Below the pieces are notes generated by a model. It did no database searches. It was given only the letters and a program-made list of their open reading frames with translations, and was not told the origin of the DNA. From NCBI GenBank assembly GCA_034769895.1, contig CM068372.1:434699958-434763957 (forward strand): a DNA stretch of 64,000 nt. The letters are read 5' to 3'. Position numbers and translations under genes: made by a program. This DNA comes from Magicicada septendecula (lineage: Eukaryota; Arthropoda; Insecta; Hemiptera; Cicadidae). The first letter of the stretch is position 1, and each line of letters opens with the position of its first letter. Positions 34,276 through 45,821 of this stretch are shown one piece after another.

Positions 34276-37092
34276 TATGACTTCATCAGCTGATCCAAAC
34301 TAGGTCAAGTCCAATACCCTTGACCTACATATGTTATGTATACTTTCTGAAAATACATTCAACATCTGTAATGTCCTAACTTGAAACACAAAACATAATA
34401 AAATAAAATATTTAAAATTAACAAAATATTATTACAAATAATAAGCAAATTGACATTTAAATTATTCAAAATAAACAATTCTTAATTTTACATCATTTTC
34501 AAATTCTATCAAAATTCTGTCACTGGTTTCAAAAAATAAAAATTTTATATTCTATTATCAATCTCTTTCTTCATTCAACAATCTTATTCTCCATTACTGT
34601 GTGTGATGTAAATATTTATTCTCATTTAATTTACTACTTGATCTGTATACATATATAATCTTTCTCCCTATGCCTCTATCAACTTTAACTAACCTGACAC
34701 CCAGCTCTATCAAAATCTCTATCAAAACACTCTCTAAACCCAACTTATCATTAAACTCAATTCGCCACCTTCTCTCAGTATATAAAAAAAATACTCTCTA
34801 ACCCTTTGTACATAGGATATGTGTTTCCCCCCCAAAAAAACTCATTTCCCTTATTTGGCCCCTGGATTCTACCTAAGGCGGCCCCGTCCCCACTAAATCG
34901 ATCCTATCCCGTCCCAACTTATCATTATGTTGCGGACTCCCACATTACACTACCCCCTACTACAAAATTGCCATCCCCAAAATCTCAATCTCATTACCTT
35001 ACTACAACTACAACAAAATAACAACATCAATAATAAACAACAATATATCACTCAAAAACTCTACATGTATTCTCCACTACTACTGTGTGAACATCAATAC
35101 TTCTCAAAATTCTATAACATTACATTAACTCAAAACAACATTACATTTTCAACTTTAACTTTGACTTCAACTTGGACAGATCTATATGTCCCATAAAATA
35201 TTTATCACCCAAAACTATCTCTTATTAGCTTTCACAAATTATTACTTTACTTCTCACTTTATTAAATTACTTTTCTCATTACTTTAAATAGCATCTGTAA
35301 TACCTTGAAACATTACATTGAACATTAATTACTTGGAACATTTATAAACCAATATACCAGTGACATGTTATTGCTGATCAGCTGATCTTACTAAAACAAT
35401 GAAAACACATATCAAATTCTACAAATTACATGAAATATATATATATATATATATTTATTTATCATTACTTCTCTTATGTTAATTGCCTGCCAGTCGGTTT
35501 AATTACTTATTTAGGTTCAAAAATATACAAATTATATAAACATATTTTTATCAATGCCTATATCTAACGTACAACAATAAAATAATACATGTAAAATTAT
35601 AGCAATGAACACCTTATATTGAATGTCTGAGCAGCTAGTTATTTAACAGAGCACAAGCATTTTTATTTGCTCAAATTTGAATTAGCAAAAAAAATTTTGT
35701 ATGTTGTAAAATTTAAATTCGTGACTCATTTGAGTCACCTCCCGGCCACACACTCTATTGCAAATTATGGAGGACTGTATCGCCCTTTTCGCCTCCACAA
35801 AGACGGCATATTTTGGAGTAGTTTGACCTCTCCGTGTCTTTGCTTCGGCTGTTACATTTTAAAACGTTCAGGTATCAACATCCCTTTGTTATATAGTTAC
35901 ACGCCCTTAATGCGGGTCTACCACCTGGCTTTGCTGCCCCCACGCGGGCAGAGTGGTAGTCGCTGTTCCATAGTGCCAGGATTTCCCCTAAATATCACCC
36001 CCCATTTAATTTCTACTATATACCAATTTCAAGTCAGCTATGGTCAAGGGACTTGATATGACCATAGCTGGCCGCTAGCCAAATCCACGATTAGTGCTGG
36101 TAAGGCAGTAATCGCCCGAAAAGTCGGGGAAATCTAAGTTCATTTCAGTGCCTGTTTCATTCATTATAGTATGTGCGACACGATCGTCTATCAGTGTGTA
36201 AATTGAGTTTACACGAAAAAGGTGTGTCGCACATTTTCGCCATTTTGGCCTCCGATGGAGGTAACACTCTCTGTTACCCCCAACCCATTTCGCTATCTAT
36301 GGGAGCACAGGCCACCCCTGCAATAGCAACTTAATAACTAATTAATTAAATTTTTATATACATTATAATATAATATTTTCATCAATAATCATTTAACTCA
36401 TTCATAACTTTCTACCATGGGACTTTCTTAAAATTTTCAAAATTTATTATTAATAATTATTATATATCTTTCAATTATTAAAATTTTTTAATTATCATTT
36501 TTATTTAACACAATTATCTCAAATAAACATTTTTATTATACTTGATTGATATTATAAAATTTCTATACTTACAGTTCATTTACAATGACATACACCCAAA
36601 ACATATTCATCATACCACAATACTTTCACCTCACCTCTGAAACATTTCACAAAATATCAGTTTACATCAAACAATTTAGTCATCTATTACCAAATTCCAA
36701 ATCTCGTAAAATAAATTGAATTCATTATAATATAATTAATTATATTACCTTTAAACAGTCAATCAAAATGTTTAAACCATCTCCAATTATTTTAATTACA
36801 TTCATTATTAAAATACAAATTCCAATACTATCAAAATATTTACCATTAACCAATTCCTGTTTTCAAAATTAATTCTGATATTTATTTATTTAAATTGCAA
36901 AATATTATTATTACAACAATTAATTACCTACATACACTATTCACTTAACCACAACACATACAGTTGGCTTTACTACATATTTATTTACAAATCTGATTCA
37001 TTATTTATTCAGTTATCACATTTCAATGTCCAACTCAGCCGAGTCAAAACCCATAAAACAAAATATTTAACTGTCTTTTACTGTTTTATGGT
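34276..37092 (-). other. Gypsy-A internal filler with hairpin-rich island
   Basis: About 2.8 kb, mostly very A/T-rich on both strands and without coding domains. The exception is the GC-richer island 35721-36278, which holds at least seven perfect hairpins (see separate entry). In autonomous relatives pol would be expected here. Confidence 0.6.
35721..36278. other. Hairpin-dense island (structured RNA candidate)
   Basis: Perfect stems seen by eye: GTGACTCA/TGAGTCAC (35721-35738). A double stem CTACCAC/GTGGTAG (35918-35959) encloses CTGCCC/GGGCAG. AGCTATGGTCA/TGACCATAGCT lies at 36036-36069. CCCGA/TCGGG lies near 36115-36128. TGTGCGACAC/GTGTCGCACA (36172-36233) encloses GTGTAAA/TTTACAC. CCTCC/GGAGG (36249-36261) and GGTAACA/TGTTACC (36260-36278) overlap by two bases. 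In addition CAAGTC (36030-36035) is complementary to GACTTG (36050-36055) in the loop of the 11-bp stem, which would make an H-type pseudoknot. The function is unknown. Confidence 0.6.
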
Positions 37093-38264
37093 TTAGCCTC
37101 CATCGTCATAGATAAGTCTTGGTTTTATACCACACTGTTCATTTTTATTGACAAACAAATGGTTACTTTGTGTGTCATAACTAGAACAACTAAATTCACT
37201 CATTTTACCAAAATACTCATTAAACCAGTCGACGTTAGGTATTTTTGTTACGTCTCCATCGGTAAATACATTCATGATTGGGTTAATTACTTTATTCAAA
37301 TCGTTATAGTCATTATCATTCAAATATACTTTCAAACTTTCTTTCCATTCGTCGTACTTTCTATGCAAATTATACAATTCTGTACATACCATTCTCTACT
37401 GACCTCTCTCTCTTCATAACACCACATCACACTCTCACAATTATTCCGGACAGAGGGTACACAATTACACAACAAAAATAAACACCTCCATTCATCTATC
37501 AATACGGGACTCTTGCCCTTCAACAACAACACTTGTGAACTCAATAAATCATCATAAACATTATCAATAATAAAGGGAAAATTTCCCCTCTGTCCCCACT
37601 CTACTACAACATTATTTTTCCTCTCTCTCTCTAACTCACTAACACACCTTAACATCTCATAACCACATTCTAAAAATTCCTCAGTATTTTCATTACTTAT
37701 TTTCACCGTATCGACCTCCGATACTAATTCTTCAAATATATTATTATTCTCATTATTTTCAACATTGTTACACTCATCATTATAATTTTCATTTGTATTG
37801 TTATCTCCCATACATACACACTCTCTTGACTCCTTTGTTTCTCTACATATTTCGTTCAACTTACTCTCCAGACTACATAGTGAATTAGTTAATACATCAA
37901 ATTTAGCATCATTCATGTCAAAACGTTTATTTAATTCTTTCTCCTTTATGTCAAAACGACTATCAAATTTATTATTCATTTTTTCTAATAATTTATTATT
38001 CATTTCTAATTGATTAAGTATAATACTCATTAGATCATCATCCACCTTATTGTATTTTGTTGAGGTCGGGGTTGCTTGAATCCCTGAATCCTCTGTATTA
38101 TCTGTTTCATTTGTGTTACTTGCCTTCATAGTTTTGTCGTCTTGACCTACATTCGGTGTTGAATGTATTTCAAGACTATTCATCACAGCTGATTCGTCAA
38201 ATTCAGCTGTTTCGCTTATCACAGTCGAGTCGGACAACTCGACTCTGTTCTCTGTATTTTCCAT
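37093..38264 (-). pseudogene. Gypsy-A gag-like protein
   Basis: It starts at the ATG at 38264 (MENTENRVELSDS), shortly after the LTR and primer site, so it occupies the gag position. The N-part is acidic and Asn-rich, with a repeated RFD-type coiled-coil segment (NNKFDSRFDIKEKELNKRFD). The C-part has a conserved-looking EWGQRGNFPFIIDNVYDDL region. Near 37390 the frame shifts; the next frame (37392-37093) carries on with YDEWKESLKVYL. No CCHC knuckle or protease is visible. I do not recognise a named family. The position, not similarity, supports the call. Confidence 0.6.
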
Positions 38265-38411
38265 TATTATATTTTTAAATGTGTAATTTATTTCTTATCT
38301 GGCTGAACAAATATTTTTTACTTATTTTACGTAACTTTACGTCTTTCCACTCAACCTCTCAATTACGCTTGTATCTTATTTGTAGGTATGGAATTTCATT
38401 TTCTTTAATTC

Positions 38412-38429
38412 GTCCCTGTTCGGGCACCA
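38412..38429 (-). other. Gypsy-A tRNA-Lys-type primer binding site
   Basis: The minus strand reads TGGTGCCCGAACAGGGAC, 2 bp from the LTR edge at 38432. It is the complement of an arthropod-type tRNA-Lys 3' end and fixes the element's orientation. Confidence 0.9.
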
Positions 38430-38431
38430 AA

Positions 38432-39665
38432 TGTTACGCTACGTATTCGCTAACATATTTTGAATAACATAGAAAACAATATAATAAAAAAAAACTTGCA
38501 CTTACCGTTCTTGTACGCTCTTGGGTCCAGGGTCTCATACGTACTTTGGGATACAAGCGTAATTTTCAAGGTGGCATGAATAACTCTTACAATGCATCTT
38601 GGAAGAGAAATTATTTTTTGTTTATTGATCAGAAATATTGAATTTATACGTTTTCTCCAAAATAGATCTTTGTTTTACATGTTTCAAATGTTGTGCAACT
38701 CTTGCATCTTACTTGTAATAGAACTTACGAACTATGGCTTACCTTATGTATCATTTATCAATACACTAACACAATTACAAACACAAACAGCCCAGCATTG
38801 CTCACTCACGCATACACACACAAAATTTATTTAGAAACCCCTACCATTTTAAAACCACCCAGCCCTTACACTTTTATTAAAACGAAAACCGCCGGCCACG
38901 TGATTAGCACGCGCACTCATCGTTTGTTACTTTCTTATGGTTTATTTTCCGAAAAACATTTGATTCGGTTCCACTTGATGGATCGACCGCGGTCACATGA
39001 AATTTTACTGTTGTTACACCTTTTTACTGGAAAAATAAAAAAAAAACTTTGTAGAGAGCCTACTTAGCTCTGTGCCGGCCCGGCACCTATAGCGTAACTG
39101 GGGAGCGTGCTTGGTTGAGCGGGAGGAACTTCGTATTCACGGCCAACAGATTTTTGTCGCCGTTCATGCTTCATTGCTGTGGTGTAATCACTCTATGCCT
39201 GGAACATAGCCGTTATATCAGCCAAATGTGTAGACGATATTTGTCTCTGCTATACTGATGTCACTAGCAGTAGGCGTGGCTTAAATACATTTCCTGTAGC
39301 TGGCTGGTTGGTGCTACAAACTGTTCGTTCCAGCGCCATTTTTTGGCATCGACGTTGGAGTTTCGCGGCGTCACTTCAGCGCCCCGTCCTGAGATGTTAA
39401 GTACGAGCGTCGTCACACATATACAGAGTTCTGAGAATTTAAAGGTGGGACGAATTCCTTGCCGCGTTACTCAACACAAACTGCGTCTCTGCTTTGTTTC
39501 AAATTGTTCCACTTGCCATGTGTTCTGTTGTAATGGAAATAACGTTTGCACAATAAAACTTTCACAATACAAATTTTTTATAACATCCCGCAAAAATGAA
39601 ATAAATAAAAATGCAAATACCCCATACTGTAAGAAATAAAATGACCCAATTTTAGACACGTTACA
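38432..39665 (-). repeat. Gypsy-A 5' LTR (right copy)
   Basis: Pair of 31007-32240; 1234 bp. It is adjacent to the primer site, hence 5' for the minus-strand element. Confidence 0.95.
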
Positions 39666-40640
39666 ATAGTGAGAATTAATTCTGCAATAGTTAACTTTGA
39701 TAAAAATAGCAAAACCAAGCATTTTTTATGTATAAGACTTGAAAGTTTAAAAAGTTTGTCAATAAAATACGATGAGGTCCAGTCTGAGATCGAACTAATT
39801 TCTAGAGACATAAATACTGCCCAAGAGGACAGAGTCAAGGTTGAAGAGCTTTTGTATTCAACCAAGGCTAAGATTTTACAACTGTTAGACACTTTCAACA
39901 TCCAGACTGAATCTCAGACATTAAGTAGCAATATTCAATTAAAACCTATCAAGCTGCCCTGCTTCACAGGTAACATTCTCGAATGGCAGCACTTCTATTC
40001 GATATTTTTAGACTTGGTAGATGCTAGATCAGACTTAACCTCAGTACAAAAATTACACTACTTATATTCATCTCTTAAAAATGAACCACTAGATTTTATC
40101 AAGTCTTTGCCTATTTGTAACGAAAATTATTCAATAGCGTTAAGTTTGCTGTCCGCTAGATATGACAATAAATTCATATTAGCCAAATACTATATTCAAA
40201 ATTTATTAGAAGTAAAATCTACAACTAAGGACTCTGTACAGAGCTTAGCAGAATTTACAAATACCATAACGTCTTCTGTCAATTCTCTGACAGCCATGCA
40301 ATTGTCAGTAGATTCATTTGAACTTATTGTCATACAGCTATTGTCAACAAAACTTGATCATTCCACCTTTAAACTATGGAAAGAATCTATAAATTCTGAA
40401 AATCTTCCCAATTTCCAGAATTTTGTACAATTTCTAAATGCCCGTAGGCAACTATTAGAAAACACGCTACCGCTGGAAGCTGGACAGCAGCTTAACAAAC
40501 CGATTCTAAAATTTAACCATAAGTCTGAAATATCTAAGTTACGAAACTCTGCTGGGAGCACTGTATTTAAAAGCTATCATTCTACTTCAAATAATTATTC
40601 ATGCCTATACTGCAAGGCAAGTCACCCAATTTATGTGTGA
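39666..40640 (+). pseudogene. BEL-1 gag, main part (DUF1759)
   Basis: This is the continuation of BEL-1 gag after the Gypsy-A insert. SIKYDEVQSEIE opens a coiled-coil segment, then come the DUF1759 landmarks: PIKLPCFTGNILEWQHFYSIF, QKLHYLYSSL, ARYDNKFI, TFKLWKES and FVQFLNARRQLLE. DUF1759 is the BEL/Pao capsid-type domain. The frame ends at 40640, just after the first CxxC of the zinc knuckle. A one-base shift at about 40633 moves the protein into the next ORF. Confidence 0.92.
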
Positions 40641-41715
40641 CAAATTTTGCGATTTGAGCGTATCGGAACGAGGGCAATTTATACTAAAGCACAAATGCTG
40701 GACTAATTGTCTGAGACCAGATCATTTTTCTCCTAATTGTAAAGTCAAGCATTCGTGTAAGGTCTGTTCCAGACGGCACCATACATTACTTCATATAAAT
40801 AAGGAACTAAATTACAGTCCTGCCAGCAGTAGTAATTACTGCTCATTTAAATTGCAATCAGCGAACAATGTTATCTTATCTACAGCTGTCGTATTTGTTA
40901 TCGACCGCGCTGGTAACAAGCAACTTGCGCGAATCCTACTAGATGCAGGATTGCAAGTTAATTTTTGTACTGCATCATTTGCAAAAAAATTGCAACTTAA
41001 TTTAACCAAATCTAATATACCAATCTCAGGTATTAATAATGCAACATGTTGCGCTAATAATTTGGTATCAGTTTGTATTGTTTCCCGTTATCAAAATTTT
41101 ACTTTTAATGCTCAGTGTGCAGTGTTATCTACTTTAACCCATAAACTTCCAGCACAATCTTTTGACATAAAACATTTTAATATCCCAGATAATGTTTTCC
41201 TTGCTGACCCAAATTTTAATGTATCAGCTGACATAGACATATTGTTGGGAGCGCAGTTTTATTTAGATTTGATTCAAGCTAACAAATATGTTCGTGGTCC
41301 TAACTTTCCTGTCATACAAGAAACTAAGTTAGGCTATATTCTAGCAGGCAGTTTGCCTAAGCATTGTCATTTAAAGGGTCCTGCTGTTTCGTTTTTGGCA
41401 AGAAACGACGACGATCAAATTCTAGCGTCTCTTGAGAAGGTTTGGGAGACTGAAACAGTTCTTGATAATGCACCCATTGTTAACGACTCAGTTTGCGAAG
41501 AACATTTTGTTAAATCTACTAATCGTAATAATGAAGGCAGATTTGTCGTTTCACTGCCATTTGTTCCTGATAATGCGCAGCTGGGTGATTCCTATGCTAC
41601 CGCTGAAGCAAGATTTTTAAGTTTAGAACGCAGGTTCAAGCGTGATGCTGATCTTGCGCGTGAATATTCAAATTTCATACAGGAATATAAGGATCTTGGC
41701 CACATGACGCTGGTT
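40633..41715 (+). pseudogene. BEL-1 zinc knuckle, protease (DUF1758) and RT N-terminus
   Basis: CWTNCLRPDHFSPNC is a CCHC knuckle. The aspartic protease follows with ARILLDAGLQVNFCT; the family motif is D-S-G-S-Q (as in BEL-2), so Ser-to-Ala and Ser-to-Leu changes sit at the active site. Next come FLADPNFN, ILLGAQFY and ETKLGYILAGSL of DUF1758, and the GRFVVSLPF/LGDSYATAEARF start of the RT region. At 41715 the frame is cut by a solo LTR with target copy GGTT, and it resumes at 42465. Confidence 0.92.
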
Positions 41716-42464
41716 TGTTATCGTCTATATCAAATTAAATTTATTAATTACCAAATTCAATGTAATTTCCACCTACCTGCCAAGACTCTGTTACGGGCCA
41801 GGATTCAATCACAAGTACGTTAGATACAAACATGGTTTACAGGTTAAACAAATCACTTGCACAACTCATTTTTGAAGAGAATTAAAATTTAATTTTTATT
41901 TTTTGAACTTTGGTAACTTTAAAAAGATTCTTTCTCCAAAATTAAAATTTGAAATACATGCCTAATAATTTTCTGTGATCCACTTCCTGATCACAACAAC
42001 ATAATTATAAACGTATTCTAAGATCTTACCTTATACTCATACAGACATACAGACAGAGCCCAGCCTGCATATTTTTTTACACTCACTCAACCACACTAAG
42101 CCGGACTTAGACATTATTTCCTGCCGCTCAAACACATTGCTGAATTAAATTCGCTCAAGCCATCTTGCCTTAAACCAACTCGGCGTCCCAACAGAGCGCG
42201 TACTTGTGTTGCGCGTGGGCGCGCGATCACACTTCTGCAAAGTTCTGAGAATTTAGGGTGGTACAAATTCCTTGCCGCATTACACAATAGCAACTGCGTC
42301 TTACTGCTTTGTTTCAACACTGTTCCTTGCCACGTGTTCTGTTCCAATAGAGTTAATGTTTGCACAATATTTTTATAAAATCCCGCAAAATGAAATAAAT
42401 GAAATTACAAATGTCCCCTACTGTAAGAAATACAATGACCCAAATTTTTGACACGTTACAGGTT
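41712..42464. mobile_element. Solo LTR in BEL-1 pol, duplication GGTT
   Basis: The LTR 41716-42460 (745 bp) begins TGTTATCGTC and ends GACACGTTACA. GGTT flanks it at 41712-41715 and 42461-42464. Removing it plus one GGTT keeps the RT frame open. It is related to the Gypsy-A LTR (shared end block GACCCAAxTTTxGACACGTTACA, interrupted matches elsewhere) but is shorter. Confidence 0.9.
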
Positions 42465-43730
42465 GAAGATTGTTCTGTTGATTCCAAGGTTTCAAATACC
42501 TACTATTTACCTCATCATGCTGTTTTTAAATATTCTAGTTCCACGACGAAGCTTTGCGTCGTTTTTTATGGTTCTGCTAAAACTAGCAATGGTCTATCTC
42601 TCAATGATACTTTGTTAGTGGGCCCAAATGTCCAGCAAGATCTTTTCTCCATTCTTTTACGATTTCGTACACACAATTATGTTTAATCACTGACATCGAG
42701 AAGATGTATCGGCAAATTCTAGTTTCTGGTAACGCTTATCATTACCAACGTATTCTATGGTGTGATTCTTCGCTTGAACAATTTAAACATTTTGTGCTGC
42801 GAACTGTAACATACGGTACTGCTAGCGCTTCATTCTTGGCAACTCGCTGCCTCATTCAGATTGGTAAGGATAGTGAAGCTTCATTTCCTGACGCTGCTTC
42901 AGCTATAATTAATGATTTTTATGTCGATGATTTGTTGACCGGTGCAGACACCATTTCTAATTTGATCAAATTAAAATCTGACTTAAGTACGTTGTTGAGT
43001 CAATATGGCTTTACTCTACATAAATGGGCCTCAAATGAGCCAAATGTAGTCACTAATCATGGTAAATTATCATTTCCGTTAAACAAACAAGGCAATGTGC
43101 GCACGTTGGGCATTCTTTGGAACAACGCTGCAGATTCATTCATGTTTGACATCAAGTCATTTTCAGTTGATTCAAGTATTTCTAAGAGAAGAATCCTGTC
43201 AATTATAGCGGGTATCTACGACCCATTGGGACTTATTGGCCCATTTGTTTTCCTTTACAAACAGTTTATTCAGCAACTGTGGTTGTGCAGTCTTGGTTGG
43301 GCTGAGCCAATTTCTGAGCAATTATATTCGTATTGGCGTTCATTATGCGACAAGTTGTATTTAATTGGTAAAATTATTGTTCCACGCTCCATACACAGCA
43401 AGTCTGAGCCCAAGTTAATTGAATTACATGGATTCGCGGATGCCTCTGAAAAGGGTTATGGATGTTGCATTTACATTAGAGTTATTTATCAAGATGTATT
43501 GACCTCTTGTCACCTTTTGTGTTCTAAATCTCGTATGGCTCCACTTCGACAGGTTTCATTACCCCGCAATGAGCTCTGTGCTTGTTTGTTGTTATCGCGA
43601 CTTCTATTCAAGGTCACCTCTGCTCTCCGTTCCTTTGTCAATAGCGTACACATCTACTCCGATTCCATGGTATCTCTTTATTGGATTCATGCTCAGTCTT
43701 CTAGGTGGAAGACTATGTCGCTAATCGTGT
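42465..43730 (+). pseudogene. BEL-1 reverse transcriptase and RNase H
   Basis: YYLPHHAVFKYSSSTTKLCVVF begins the RT core (position 42500-42580), followed by a GLSLNDTLLVGP block. A frameshift lies near 42686-42700, in the motif A region (IEKMYRQI). Motif C, DFYVDDLLTG (about 42918-42947), keeps both catalytic Asp. The thumb and connection show KRRILSIIAGIYDPLGLIGP. RNase H begins at ELHGFADASEKGYG (first Asp) and has YSDSMVSLYWI. A one-base shift near 43712 moves the end into the next ORF. Confidence 0.93.
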
Positions 43731-44252
43731 TGCTGAGATTCAGCGTCTCACTGAAACCCACACATGGCATCATATTGATTCGCAACATAATCCTGCGGAC
43801 ATTATTTCTAGAGGATGTCACCCTGACGTTTTGCGTGATTGTTCGCTTTGGTGGCATGGTCCTACTTGTCTGTCTCAATCTTCTGAGCCCAATGTTTTTT
43901 CACCTTCTAATGTGCCGCTTCCTGAATGTTCCGTTGAGGAGAAACAAACCTCCAAGCTTTCTCTAATTTCTACCTTGCCTATTGATCTCTCCAAGGACTT
44001 TTCCTCTTGCACCGACTGACCTGCGTGTACACTTACTGTTTTCGATTTATCAAAAATGCTAGATCCTTAAAGGCAAAGAAAATTTCGGGAGTTCTCACCC
44101 CTACTGAAATTCATTCTACACTTAACTTTTTCATAAAGCAATCCTAGTCGATCCATTTCGCTACTGAGCTTAATTGCCTTCGAAATGGAGCTTCTGTCTC
44201 TATAAGGAGTAAACTGTCTTCTCTTGACCCATTTCTTGATGAGTTCGGCATC
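43705..44252 (+). pseudogene. BEL-1 RNase H end and linker to integrase
   Basis: DYVANRVAEIQ and WHHIDSQHNPADIISRG are the conserved RNase H C-terminal blocks. The frame ends at 44019; after a shift, the linker with CFRFIKNARSLK and DPFLDEFGIMRVGGRL is readable. One in-frame TAG at about 44146 interrupts it. Confidence 0.85.
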
Positions 44253-45474
44253 ATGCGTGTCGGCGGACGTCTACAGCAGTCACAACTACCCTATGATAAT
44301 AAGCATCCTACTGTTTTGCATCCTTTGACTCACATCACTCGCCTCATAGTTGAGAGTGAGCATATTCGACTTCTCCACGCTGGTGGTCAACTTGTTCATT
44401 ATTCACTTTGTCAACGCTGGTGGATTATTAACGCCAAGATAGTGATTCGTTCCATCATTCGTAGCTGCGTCAAATGTCTCAGATTTAATATTAAATATCA
44501 AGCTCAAAGGCTTGGTGTCTTGCCATCTCCTAGGGTTACTCCCTCCAGGCCGTTTTTATTTTGTGCAGTGGATTATGGTGGTCCTTTCATGATCCGTCAT
44601 GGCGGGCAGAGATCTAGGACTCTGTCCAAGTCATACGTGGCTCAGTTCATTTGCTTAGCCACTAGGGCCATTCATTTGGAATTGGTTTCCGACCTCACAG
44701 CCAATGCTTTTATAGCCGCCTTACGTCGGTTCATGGCCTGTAGGAGCATACCTAGCCAATTGTATTCTGACAATGGCACGAACTTTAGGAAGGCCCGCAA
44801 CGTATTGTGTGAGCTTTACAATCTTTGGCATAACAAGGATGCCACTTTAACAATTCAATCATTTGCAACTTCTCACGGTATTAAGTGGTCATTCATTCCT
44901 CCCTCGTCACCTCATTTTGGTGGGCTTTGGGAAACCGGTATAAAGAGCTTGAAATATCATTTGCGCCGCGTTGTCGGCAAGTCTATACTCACATTTGAGG
45001 AGTTTACTACGGTTTTATCACAGGTAGAGGCCTGTCTAAATTCACGTCCATTATTTGCCGTTTCATCGGATGTAAACGATCAAGTGCCACTTACCCCTGG
45101 CCACTTTTTAATCTGTGCACCATTAACGGCAATACCTGATCCTGATTTGTCACACGTTCCTATCTCTCGTCTCGGCCGTTGGCAACTTCTCCAGAAGTTT
45201 GTCCAAGCTATCTGGAAATTATGGTCGCGCGACTACCTACACGAATTGCAACAGCGTCACAAATGGAAGTTCGCTAAAGAAAACGTCTCCATTGGTGACC
45301 TGGTCCTTCTAATCAAAGATAACTTGCCTCCATTAACATGGAAATTTGGGGTAATCACAGCCACGTTTCCCGGACCAGACAATTTATTAGGGTAGTTGAC
45401 GTTCGCACGCCTGCTGGCACCTTTCGCAGACCAATTCACAAGTTATGTTTGGTGCCAGCGCGGGACGAACCGTA
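44253..45474 (+). pseudogene. BEL-1 integrase with DUF5641 end
   Basis: RVGGRL opens the segment, then comes the H2C2 zinc finger (HAGGQLVHYSL...SCVKC). The catalytic core has AVDYGGPF (first Asp), YSDNGTNF (second Asp) and PHFGGLWETG (catalytic Glu). The DUF5641 tail follows with WSRDYLHELQQRHKW and GDLVLLIKDN. A one-base frameshift near 45385 breaks the very end; the shifted frame reads VRTPAGTFRRPIHKL and stops at 45474. The catalytic residues themselves look intact. Confidence 0.93.
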
Positions 45475-45821
45475 GACACTATATGAATGTAGCTACTCAA
45501 CACAGTCGTTATGTATTATGTATACGCATATTATACATTTTACATCCTTTCGGATATGTCTATTTTACTGCTATGTATCATTGAATTTGATATCATTATA
45601 TCAATACTATGCATGTACATTATTATGTTCTTTCTCTATTGTATTTACCATGGTTATGTATCTTTAAATGGTTAGTCTACTATTATTGTATCTACTATTA
45701 CTATCATTAATATCATTGATTATTGTTATCATTGTATTACTATATTGAGTCAGTTTTTGAGGAAGTTCTCTTTATAAAAATTAAAGGATGTTGTTTATTT
45801 TCTGTTAAAAATTAAATGTAT
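45475..45821 (+). other. BEL-1 3' untranslated sequence, left part
   Basis: T-rich, no ORF of note. It is interrupted by Gypsy-B at 45822 and resumes at 50515. Confidence 0.6.

Larger units (their letters stand above)
31007..39665 (-). mobile_element. Gypsy-A: LTR retrotransposon with gag only, nested in BEL-1 gag
   Basis: The LTRs are 31007-32240 and 38432-39665 (1234 bp each, about a dozen differences by eye). Both begin TGTTAC and end GTTACA. The element reads on the minus strand. Next to the right LTR is the primer site TGGTGCCCGAACAGGGAC (tRNA-Lys class, 38412-38429), and next to the left LTR is a purine tract GAGGGGGTAT (32241-32250, minus). Internally there is one gag-like gene, a hairpin-rich island, a foreign solo LTR and AT-rich filler. 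There is no protease, RT or integrase. Confidence 0.92.
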
